The notes under the pieces: model-generated | Database searches by the model: none | The model's input: the letters and a program-made list of their open reading frames with translations, nothing else | Told to the model about the DNA's origin: nothing | Origin: Ramazzottius varieornatus | Lineage: Eukaryota > Tardigrada > Eutardigrada > Parachela > Ramazzottiidae | DNA length: 64,000 nucleotides | NCBI GenBank assembly: GCA_001949185.1 | Contig: BDGG01000015.1 | Coordinates: forward strand, 67,036 to 131,035 | Direction of reading: 5' to 3' | In this document: in pieces, positions 13,701-23,765 of the stretch | How positions within the stretch are numbered: the first letter of the stretch is position 1 | Layout of the letters: every line of letters begins with the position of its first letter | Made by a program: the position numbers and the translations under genes

Positions 13701-13840
13701 CAGCTACTCTTGCACTTGTTGCTGGCCTGACTCAGGCTGGCTCCATTGGTGGTGCCGCTGTTGATGCGGCCCATGTTGATGACATTACTGTAGTGAGGCG
13801 GCGGTACGGCCACAACAGGTGGCGGAAGAGCTTGCAGCAT
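7712..13840 (-). CDS. osp: Outspread/MPRIP-like PH and coiled-coil actin regulator
   Basis: Eight exons are phase-consistent: 13604-13840, 12885-12968, 12453-12803, 11521-12189, 10917-11016, 9754-10269, 8181-9513 and 7712-8045, about 1207 residues. The N-terminus has a Cys motif (CKRFTPN...KCQDCF, about residues 47-63), then KCGFLFVAP and a PH domain (about 100-205, RWQRRWFILYDDGDL) closely matching Drosophila Outspread. A long Ser/Thr-rich linker follows (about 225-650), then a coiled coil of some 450 residues. The end resembles the C-terminal coiled coil of MPRIP (AEEARATKAAIEVI). MPRIP binds F-actin, RhoA and the myosin phosphatase targeting subunit; the same role is inferred here. I see only one PH domain. 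The start is the first ATG after an in-frame TGA at about 13933; an upstream non-coding exon is possible. The 635-bp first intron contains a GCGCCACTTGAA-type repeat. Confidence 0.85.
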
Positions 13841-16800
13841 TGTGACAGCAGGCTCAGGTAACTGGCAGGTTGACCATGAAAGCCCAAGCAGAGTTGACGT
13901 TGAGGTAATGGCCACGGTATAAGGTAACAATCAACAATGACCGTAATCTGCAACATGGAGAATAGAATCAGCCATTGTGTGCATTGCACCGACCGAACAA
14001 GGGCTTTCTAACATAAACTCAACTCGAAAATATTTAGCCAGACTCAGCGAAAATAAGCACGTATATTGTCCGAAAAATAACAATGTCGATGGTGTAATCG
14101 GGAATGAGCCAAAAACATTTGGCTTTTGAGGATAGCCTAAACCATTATACTGCACCCATATGGACATAATACACCCCTCAAAAGCAGTTTCATTCCGAGA
14201 ACGACGCCAAAATCAATTTCCAACATCATCCGAATATAGTTGCCAGTTTTCTACAGTTTTGTCTGAAATTCGGACCTCTGCTAACAAATATGGGAAAGAC
14301 AAATAATCCACCGAACCAGCAGAGACTAGTACGTTCGAATTTTTAGATTGCAATTGACAGTATTGGTAAACTTTGACCACAGGGACCATTGCAGGTTCCT
14401 CACTTGACGAACCATTGGGTCTCTGCGCCGGATGCCAGCGTCCATTGGCATCAACTGTCGCTGACCATGTTCATTTTTTAGAGGGAGCGGCGAGTTTGTG
14501 ACAAGTGGAAAGTGGCGGAGACATTGAATATGTTTACTCATGTTTTATTCATACACTTAATAATCACGAGTGTTCGATTAGCGCAAATTTGCACAAGACC
14601 TGAGATTATGCCTCGACCGCAATGAGCGCCGGCTGAGCTGCGATCCCTCATCCGACAATCTGCTACACGCCATATCGTCTTTAAAGATTACTCCGCCTAA
14701 GTTGCCATCATTTCCGCTTCTCAATGAGCTCTCTCGTCCACAGGTGAAACCACAACGGCGGGACAGTGTAACTAATAGCGAACAGCTTAGCCCAACTGCC
14801 AACAAAAAAATGCCTGGTGCCAAGTCTCCCACGTTTTTTTGCGCTGTTACGCGCTCCGGCGTAATCGACCGTACCGGATAAAAATTCACTTCCTGATTCG
14901 GATCTTTCCATACTTGATCTGAGCACCATTTACAGCATCATCATTTTTGCAGTGAATATTTTTTACGATACCTCTCTTACATTTAAAATTGGCGAACGGA
15001 AAACTTTCTAGTTCTTTGATGAGAAGCTGAGTACACTGTGTTGTTTTCATGGAAGCAAAATGTTGTTTTGACGGATATGGAAGCTTTTTCTAGGCAAAGG
15101 AAAACAAAGTCACTTACTGAGAAGATGAAAATATTTTCTCCCCGTTCCCGAACAAATTACAACGCATCAGTCTCTTCTGAGATTGAATTATGTGTCCAGC
15201 TGTCAAACGTAAAGAATAATTCCGGTTGAAGACAAGAAGGGCGTCGCTTGGCTAATCCGTGAAAGATTCCAGACGTATTAGCAACCACATAGAAGCGCGG
15301 CGAAGCGGCACAAATTAAATTTCGTAGCAAGGTTTAAAAATGAAAATCCATCGGCTCTTCTTTCCGTTTCACATAAAATTGAAAACCAGTTCCATAATGC
15401 AATGCTCCGTTCTTTCAAATCCGATGCATGCATCAAAAGCTAAGGCTACATGCTAAGCTTTGCAGGAGATAATCATGGTCCAAAGCCGCGACAGTGCATC
15501 CACAACTAGCAACCTCCAAAGCGAGGAAAATGGTTGAAGAAGATGATACAAGTGGATGTCAATTCGGTCGAGTGACTTGCTTGACTGCCACGCTGATAAG
15601 CTGAGCGCTGCAAATGCCAGCAGCCAAAAGTGAGGCTGGACCATGTACTTCAATATACACGGTATATGTACACCGTCCGTTCGACCCTCACCATAATAAT
15701 TTGTTCTACACAGAAAAGACCCCGAGCCATTACCGTACGTCTCTCCGGTCACCGAATCTCGTAAAGCTACTTGCAGTTATGAGAAGAAGGCAGCTATGCC
15801 AGCCATAAAGCCAGCAAGTTGTAACAATAACGCTTTGCCTTGTAAACCGAAGGTGCGACAGCGATACCGGTACCGCTTAAACCTGTCACCCGGTACGAAG
15901 TTGCACCACAAGTACGCCCTTTCGACATGAGCATTCCTCTGGCAAAAACGTGGACGAGTGCGGCATTGTACTGCGAGCTTGATCTCTTGCTTTACGTCCT
16001 GGCCCGCAATAGTAGTTCAGGTTGTCCGGCTGGTTCTTCATACTTCTTCAGCGTGAGTGTCTTTGGCAAAACCATGGCTGAAGATACCTGCTTTTGGCCG
16101 GGAGTAAATCGTTCTTTACTATAGCCGATCGACGTACAGCATTTCTCACTCTTTCGTTCAGCGGTTGCATCTGTTGTAGTTGTATCAAGCCAGCGTTGTA
16201 CGATGGCATACATTTCTGTGCCAACAAGCACAGCGCAGAGGCAACGCGGCCAACAAATCAAGCAAGCTGCACTGAGAAATGATCCCGGAAGAGCATGCCA
16301 GACTGCCGCGCGAGTCGGCAGTCAGCGGTATTATGGGGAGCTCTTCCGCGATATAGTCCGAACATTGTGAGCCTGTATCAGTCGGACCGATTAAACGATT
16401 TGATACGAGCTCTTGTACNNNNNNNNNNNNNNNNNNNNNNNNNNNNNNNNNNNNNNNNNNNNNNNNNNNNNNNNNNNNNNNNNNNNNNNNNNNNNNNNNN
16501 NNNNNNNNNNNNNNNNNNNNNNNNNNNNNNNNNNNNNNNNNNNNNNNNNNNNNNNNNNNNNNNNNNNNNNNNNNNNNNNATTTAGGCCAGGCACGTGCAC
16601 CTCACTCAACACAGGCATCAAGCGCGCTGAAACGGCACGTTTTAAATGACCAATCAAAAACTGAGCCGAAAATAAGTGCCTATATTCTTTACGTGCCGAA
16701 GTACAAACTGAATCACGTACATAAAAATTGTAATCTCTCACTTGTGTGCTTTTGTGAGCTTATCAGCGCAGGCAAGAGTGACGGAATGTGGTTGAGAACA

Positions 16801-18134
16801 GGCCAGACTGGCTCTTCCACGTGCTGGCATGCCCCATCGCTGCATTGTCCCGCTACACTACATCGATTGTCCGTCAGTTCATCTGGTCCTCAATAGGGCC
16901 TGTAGGCCATTAAAGAGGGTACACAAGGGATGGGGAGGATTGGGGCAGGGATATGTGACCTGCACTTGCCTCCCTTCTACATTGTTAACCAAAGCAGCGA
17001 TCCATAAAGACACTTCGTAAACACGATCAGGGAAGTCGTACAATATCCGATATTACTTTGGGATGTCGTATGGGCACCTCCAAAAGGTTCATCGATTCTC
17101 GTTCTGTAACAGACTGATCTGCTGCACTGGTCAACTCGTTTTACTTTCAAAGTTTTGATCGGCAGAAAATATCGCAGGAAAGTGGCAGACTTTGATCGGA
17201 CAGGTCTTTTTGCCGTTGCTGCCTTTGCACAAAGTATGATGGCGACTCGGGCTACACGCTGCATGAGAGTTATGGGTGCCGGGTGGGAATAAACCGCTTG
17301 TTTCATAGCCAGCATCAAAACGGATATTTTACTGTTCCTAAGGAAGATTTCTCCCTGAGAATTTTATAAGTGCGGTTTCGGCGCATTACGGGACACGATG
17401 AAACTTGTGTGTGCGCAAAAAACCGACACAGTAAACCCAGCCGGCGTCTTTTTTACGGAACATGTAGGCCATCTGCCGGCTGGTGATTACTGCGTCTATT
17501 AATATCGCCATGCTGACGGAAGTGTAGAAAAAGCCATAACGATGATGAGTTGCTCCGCAGTCGCGCATGCTTTCATTTGCGTCAGTGGAGCATGTGAGTA
17601 CATACCGTAAAGAGCTTGAGCATTGACGGCCACAACGTGCTATATAGAAGGCTCAACATGCTGACTGCCGGGTTTCCCATGTTAGAAGCCTGCAATCTCA
17701 CACGTATAACGAGTTGTAGCCTGACTAGGCGCATTGAGGAAAGTTGTAAAACCAGAAATTGTAGACACACTGGCGATTTAATGCTGGTTTTTTTGTTGTC
17801 CTTCGATTGTATTGCTCGGAAAGTGGCCTCTCAACTATAGCGACTTCAATCCAGGTCAAGCTAGCTGTACAAGCACACACCTTGGGTATCTAAGCAGAGC
17901 ACCATCATTACAATTGCAAAGAGCCCCTCATCAGCAAGCCTGCATCTTCGACCAACTGTGCACTCTATAATCATTACTTGCTGCTCGACAAGTCGCTCCT
18001 TGATGTTTGATTGTCGTACTGCAGATCTTTGAGCTTCGCAATATAGTGGTCCTCTCGAGCTGCGGTCCATTTGTCAGCCTTCTTCCTAACTGTTCAACCA
18101 CCGCGTACACATGCTAATTACTCCTGCCACCAAC
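13841..18134. other. Intergenic between divergent genes, with assembly gap
   Basis: This 4.3-kb interval separates the Outspread-like gene (minus) from the SH3BGR-like gene (plus), so it should hold both promoters. I found no ORF with splice support. A short inverted repeat (GGAAGAGC and GCTCTTCC) lies near 16267-16348, just left of the gap. Confidence 0.4.
16419..16579. other. Assembly gap (161 Ns)
   Basis: An unbroken run of N. Translations spanning it are meaningless. Confidence 0.99.
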
Positions 18135-20669
18135 ATGGTCATCAAGGTCTACGTATCCGGCATATCGGCCAGCAAAGAGGTACGTACGCCGCGTTCGCTT
18201 GTGCGGTGTCTAACTGGCCCACCCATTGTGAATCTTACTCCGAAATACCTTTCGAGACCATAACTTGAAGCATTCTGAGTTGAACACAATCGCTGAATAC
18301 AATTCACGTGACTTCAAAATTTACGACTAGTGTGTAATGCGGTAGAAATAATTTTGCGAAATGACTGACTGGGCCTAATGCCAGACTAGGTTAACAAGAA
18401 AAGTACCATGTCACAGTTTTTGCTTGTCCAGCAATTAGGAGTACATGGTCGCGCGAAGTCAGCGGCTCGGATTACATCACCGTCTACTTCACCTTGTGGT
18501 ATATGCTTAGGTCTGGTTTGTCTCGCTCGAGTTGATTGGGCTGGTTGCAGGTCAAGAAACATCAACAACGCATTTTGATGATATTGGATAGTTACAAGAT
18601 TCCGTACGAGCTGATTGACATTACGGCGCCGGGCAGTGAACAGGAGCGGGACTTTATGCGGGAACACGGAAAGAAGAAGAATGAACGTTTGGCGCCTCAA
18701 CCACCGCAGATATTCATCGATGAAGATCTCCTCGGTGTAAGTTATCACTCACGAATTGCTAATGGCTTTTACCAACCGTCTAGCATACGAGCTTGGCCAT
18801 GACCACCAAATATAACGCCGCAGCAACATAACAATTATTGTCACCGAAAATACTGCATAAACGGTCATCTGGGTTTGACTAAGCCTCGATCCGTAGATCT
18901 GGGCTTAGGTAGCTTGTATTACGGTGCTTTTTCCAGGACTACGATGACTTTGACAATGCCTTCGAGATGGATAACTTGATGGTCTATCTCCGGCTTGAAA
19001 AACCCAAGAAACGAGGGAAGGAAGCAATCAATGGACACGGCGAGGTGAGTTTCGTGTTAGAATTTCCAGAAAATTCTCACGCGCCAGTCGCACATTCTGT
19101 TTCACCGTCCCTTGAGCTGAATCAGAATTTTGTTCCCAACTGGTGTTCCTGGGGTCCAGCAAAAAAAGATCCGCGTTGCCTTGCACCAGCTTTCGAGACG
19201 TAGACAAAGTCATTAGATAACTTTTGCCGGGAGAGCCAAAACGAAAATAGATAATGAAGGGTAGCGCGTTGTGTGTAATCGTCAACGACACTAGACGGCG
19301 CTGTCAATTTTCTGCACCGAAATATCGCACCGTACAGAACGATTCTGAGAACGACTATACTCTCTTTGGTCCCTGTAAATTGTTGAGTAATTTTGTATTT
19401 GTTTTGCAGAAGGAGAACGACACAGAAAATGGTAAGAGTGACGAAGAGAATAAGGAAAATGAGGGTGAAGGTGAGGATGATATTGGGGATGTTTGGGGCG
19501 ATGTCGATGGTGACATGCCCAAAAAAAAGCCTAAGAAGAGTGAACCAGCAGAGGGTGAAGAAGGTGAGAAAAAAGAGAATGACGAGGAGATCGAAGATAT
19601 CTTCGCGAACCAGGATGATGACATGCCACGCAAGAAAAAGCCCGCAGGCGAAGACACCGAGGAAGAGAAGAAGGACGAGGAAGAGATCGAAGATATCTTC
19701 GCAAATCAGGATGACGACATGCCACGTAAGAAGCCAAAGCCCGTAGCGGAAGAGACGGAAGAGGAGGAAGTTGAGGACATATTCGCAAACCAAGACGACG
19801 ATATGCCCAGGAAAAAAAAGGCCGAAGTACCCGCTGACGACGACGCTCCTGCGTCCGAACGAGGAGAAAGTGTGAAGGAAGAGGAAGACGAGGAAGTAGA
19901 CTTTTTTGCGGAGCTCGAGAAGGCCGAAGAGTCAACGGCCAAACGCAAAGCCCTAAAGAAACGTTCGGGTTCGGTGGAAGATGTGCTGGATGAAAAGAAG
20001 GAAGGGGAAGCCGAAGAGGAAGAAGACCCTTGGGCTGGTCGGGATGAGGATGCTATACCAAAGAAGAAGAAACCGGTCGCCGATGAGGCTGAAAACGAGG
20101 ACGCCAGTGAAGATATCTGGGCCGACCGCGACGAGGATAAACCCAAGAAAAAAATTGCGGTGCGAGACATCGATGCCGATGATCGAGAAATCCGTCAGCC
20201 TAAAAAGGAAGAAGCAGAAGAAGAGGAGCAGATCGAGGACGTATGGGCAGATCGTGACGACGACTTGCCTAGAAAGAAATCCGTACCCCAGAGCGAGCCA
20301 GATCAGGAAGATGAGGAAAAAGACCCCTGGGCAGGCAGAAACGACGATATGCCGAAGAAAAAGCCAGCGCCGGAGCCAGAGCAGGATGAGGAAGATACCA
20401 ATGACATCTTTGCTAACAGAGATGATGACATGCCGAGGAAAAAATCGGAACCTGAAGTCAAGACGGAAAAGGGGGAAGAATCTGCAAAGGAGCCCGAGGA
20501 GGAATTGGATGATATCTGGGGAAATTATGACGACGAGATGCCAAAGAAGAAAACTGCACCCGCTGTAGAAGTTGAGGAGACCGAACCTGACGAAACGCCC
20601 AAAGAAGCTGAAAAGGTGGATGACGAAGAAGATGCAGACGATATCTTTGCTGGCCGCAGCGACGATTAG
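18135..20669 (+). CDS. SH3BGR-like thioredoxin-fold protein with long charged repeat tail
   Basis: Four phase-0 exons: 18135-18179, 18551-18736, 18937-19044 and 19410-20669, about 532 residues. Residues 1-113 form an SH3BGR domain: MVIKVYVSGISASKE start, a middle LDSYKIPYELIDIT, then PPQIFIDEDLLGDYDDF. It is glutaredoxin-like but lacks the CxxC redox motif, as is usual in the family. The last exon encodes about 419 residues of acidic, disordered sequence with 11 degenerate repeats of the type D-[IVP]-[FW]-A-x-R-D-D-D-M-P-[RK]-K-K. Vertebrate SH3BGR also has a Glu-rich C-terminus, but this periodic hydrophobic-acidic-basic pattern is far longer and more regular. Function is not established; the family is thought to act as small adaptor proteins. 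Poly(A) signal at 20761. Confidence 0.87.
19488..20669 (+). repeat. Eleven coding repeats DIFANxDDDMPRKK-type
   Basis: Within the last exon of the SH3BGR-like gene a motif of about 14 residues recurs 11 times, with spacers of about 15-65 residues rich in Glu, Lys and Pro. Three adjacent copies read DIFANQDDDMPRKK; others are DPWAGRDEDAIPKKK, DIWADRDEDKPKKK, DVWADRDDDLPRKK, DPWAGRNDDMPKKK and DIWGNYDDEMPKKK. The last copy is cut by the stop codon (DIFAGRSDD). Confidence 0.9.
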
Positions 20670-20760
20670 ATGAATAACTCACCGCCCTCAATATATTAGT
20701 CGCGCCTTCAACATTGTCTTTTATTGCTGAAGCCCTCACGCCTCGTGTCATGAAATTACG

Positions 20761-20766
20761 AATAAA
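20761..20766 (+). terminator. Poly(A) signal AATAAA
   Basis: AATAAA 92 bp downstream of the SH3BGR-like stop codon. Confidence 0.6.
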
Positions 20767-21331
20767 TACATCGATTTTTACACTCACAAAAGATATCAAA
20801 AATTTAGTTTAATGTATCCGACTAACGCACGTTTGCCTTTTGCAGTTGCATGGAGGTGAAAACCTGCTCGGCCCTGAGCCAGTCAACTTTCTTCTAACCC
20901 CTTTCCCGCATGTTAAATTGCCCCTCCACGATGCGGATTGCACCTACTTTCACACGGCATTTTGCGAGGCCCGGTTCTTCGAAGATAACCCCGTCTACAG
21001 CACAAAATATCCGTCATCTAACAATATGGCTACGCTTTGCCAGTTGATAAATTTGGCATGCATGGCATTTGTACCGCTACTAGACCCGTCAGCTTTCTCC
21101 CAAACTCCATACTGCATGCAACGCCGACTATCTGTGTTGTCCGAGATTCGCTTACTCAGCACATTTCGACTATCAACTTGTACCCTGATATTCCCGGGTC
21201 CTGGCAAAAGATCATCGTCGAGATTCCACAGGCTCACAATCTACAGTAACATGCTAAGTTGAACCAAATACGTTAAACCAATACGCGCACTGTGTGATAC
21301 ATCTTCACTACGGGCAGTGTTGTTTGTAATA

Positions 21332-21763
21332 CAGTCCACTCGTTTGAGATCCGTACACTATTCCTCCAATTCAAGTTGGCAAAATCATAAGGAACGCAGG
21401 GGGGCTCGCCATGAAATCTTTTGATTGTTTGTTCATCCTAACGCGACAGCAGAAGCTACCAGTTGCATTAAATTTTGGCTCTTCGAAAACAGAAACAAGT
21501 TCCAGAACCTCGAAGAATACAAGAGGTTTGACAGTGCTACACTCGGTAAAATGGATTGTGAAGGCATGGCAGTTACCAAACTGCTTTCGCAAAGCTGGCG
21601 CGTTTCATATGGTAACAGACAAGTGGTTGATTTTCGAAAAAAGCTGATTGTCCGTAGAATATGACGTCATTTTTTTTCGTTTTTCGCAAGCTGTACGGCT
21701 GGTGTTTGGCTGGTGGCAAAGAGAAATGGAAGAAGATTGTACGGATCTCAAACGAGTGGACTG
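21332..21763. mobile_element. MITE with 26-bp perfect terminal repeats
   Basis: The left end, beginning CAGTCCACTCGTTTGAGATC, is repeated perfectly inverted at the right end over 26 bp. The left flank is TA and the right flank is CA, consistent with a TA duplication carrying one mutation. No coding capacity. Probably a non-autonomous Tc1/mariner or pogo element. Confidence 0.7.
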
Positions 21764-22633
21764 CACGGTACATCTATACGCGCATGCCCTAACTGTGGGC
21801 ATGGACAAAACTGTAGGCAGCGGAGCGAAGACGAAATTCAGAAGTACGGCACTGGTGAAACGGATCTTACCGTTTAGCCGAGACTTCAGGCGTGCTTCCA
21901 AGAACCAGATCTTCTTCCGCTACGCGATCTCGATCCTGTCTTGTTCAGCGGGATGGTGACTTTCTTTCCGATGTCAGCAGTCCACCAGCGAACAGAAGCA
22001 TTTATTTATAAGAAAATATAGAACTTTGTGTCCGCAACAGTATGGGGCGTTGGCGTTCCCGTAACTATTGTTATCCTTCGTTCAGCGGAGATCTAGACAG
22101 CTAAGAAAGAATTCTGTACTTCTTTAGAAGTCCATTTTATTTCGTAAAGTGATCTAAATTGGTGGCTTCACTTACGAATGAGTATTTTATATGCCCAAGT
22201 GCTAACCAATAGGGATGCATTTTGTACAATCACTAAAGTGTACACTCGGTTGCATAATATGTTCCTAATCCATGAAAAGACCTGTGCATTCCAAAAAAGA
22301 GGCCCGGCCGACACCAGGCAAGTGCCGCACGACTTACCACGTACCATGTGATCTAACCGCCTTTTGACGCTTTTGGCTTAGATTTCACGTCCAGTTCGAC
22401 TGTGAGATTAACACGACAGTCTTAGCAACCACAGAAAGGACATGCGTCCAGTTGTAAAGCAGGAAGGACATCTGTGCTGTTTCCAAACGTGGCGCGACGG
22501 TCCCAGCTTTGCCTTTCTGTATTAAAGTGTACCGCATGTGATATTCCATCTGTACAGTGTTCTGTTTTGATATCCCTGGCTAACCGGATGTGATATACTT
22601 ATTTGTCGCCGTGTCGGCTTCGTACGGCAAATT

Positions 22634-23524
22634 ATGAATAAGAAAGCCAAGCAGGAGGCGCTGACCGATATTGAGAACATCGGATATCAGATGAAAATGG
22701 TTACCGGCCTGATTGATCGCGCGAAGCAAATCTGTAATGAAACCCATCGCGCATTACCGGAAAGGACAAAAGGTAACAATGCCAAGCACGAAAACTGCAG
22801 ATATATCAATCATGCTTTTGTCTTTGAAGTCCAGCAGGGCAAACCGCAGTATTACAATTTGTGCAGTGTGAATATACTTCCCTGCCGGTATTCGCGTGAT
22901 GTGCGCCAGCATTGATTGACTACTATTGTCATGGGATTACCGGCTGAGGGAAGCGTTTTTGACATTGTAAAGTCTGTCGGAGATGCTTACTTGGTATTCA
23001 ACGATGTATTTGCAGAGTTTCATTCTGGGACAGTTGCCCTCGCTTGTCTGTACATTGTCTGTGAGCAAGAGATGAACCCTCGATTCTATGACGAAATGTG
23101 TCGTTACAAGTCGGATGTGGAAATCACACCTGAGTATCTCAAGCTGATTGTTAACGAACTGAAGGCCCAAGTACCCACCGCTTCCGTTCGAGTACGGCCT
23201 GCCGCCGAAAATTTTCTACCACGGATGTGTGGTGAGCTAGCTCTAACACATAAAGTACAGGCCAAAGCTGCCAAGTTTCTTCCTGGACTTCAAAAGCAAG
23301 AAACTTCGGCAGATTCCCGGATGCTCTTGGCTGTCTCTATCATGATGGCCACCGTCGAAACGCCCCTGGAATCGAGGACGCCAGCGGAAGTGGCCGAAGT
23401 TGTTGGAGTTGACCTTATTTACCTTTCGAAAGTTTATGAGAAGCTTGTTGCCCAGAAAAGCAAGATGGAGAAGGCCAAAGGTGGTAATGGCGGTGATGCT
23501 GATAGCAAAGACGACGCTGACTGA
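22634..23524 (+). CDS. Divergent TFIIB-like cyclin-fold protein lacking the zinc ribbon
   Basis: Two exons, 22634-22772 and 23016-23524, join in phase 1 (donor AAAG/GTAACA, acceptor TATTTGCAG) to give about 215 residues. The sequence follows both cyclin repeats of TFIIB: repeat 1 has a MADRINLP-like start and VALACLYIVCEQE (TFIIB ASACLYIACRQE) followed by RFYDEMC. Repeat 2 has FLPRMCGELALTHKVQAKAAKF, then SRMLLAVSIMMA and TPAEVAEVVGVDLIYLSKVYEKL. The C-terminus is a Lys then Asp-rich tail. In TFIIB these repeats bind TBP and DNA. The N-terminal zinc ribbon and linker that recruit RNA polymerase II are absent: an in-frame TGA lies at about 22569 and no AG acceptor lies between it and the ATG. 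It may be a shortened paralogue, or upstream exons may use an acceptor just inside the listed start. Poly(A) signal at 23609. Confidence 0.75.
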
Positions 23525-23608
23525 GTAACTGTCTTGTATCTTTTGCTGTTTAGTCTGTGCGTTGTGACGCCAATATGCAGAAAATGCAGTCGGGTGATGA
23601 CGTCTCTT

Positions 23609-23614
23609 AATAAA
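23609..23614 (+). terminator. Poly(A) signal of the TFIIB-like gene
   Basis: AATAAA 85 bp after the stop codon, facing the poly(A) signal of the convergent gene. Confidence 0.6.
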
Positions 23615-23664
23615 CAGACAGAGCAGTGGGAAACACGGAAAAACCGAAACGGAAAGCAGATAAT

Positions 23665-23670
23665 TTTATT
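23665..23670 (-). terminator. Poly(A) signal of the large EGF-SEA gene
   Basis: TTTATT on the plus strand reads AATAAA on the minus strand, about 95 bp after the stop codon at 23766. Confidence 0.6.
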
Positions 23671-23765
23671 TCTCAAGGAGTGAAGCAATTCAGGATTGCA
23701 GCAGGAAACTAACGTTCATAAAACATTATCAGAAGAAGATAAAATAAATGAATGAAATAGCTGTT

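Larger units (their letters stand above)
20670..22633. other. Intergenic with one MITE
   Basis: Holds the 3' UTR and poly(A) signal of the SH3BGR-like gene and a 432-bp MITE (21332-21763). I looked here for a TFIIB zinc ribbon belonging to the next gene and found none. Confidence 0.4.

Noticed and set aside
19355-20170. Minus-strand Ser/Phe-rich ORFs opposite the SH3BGR-like tail
   Set aside because: Mirror translation of Glu/Lys/Asp repeat codons.
20840-21262. Plus-strand ORF of 140 codons after an acceptor-like TTTTGCAG
   Set aside because: It lies beyond the SH3BGR-like poly(A) signal, has no donor partner, no domain and no coding-like composition.
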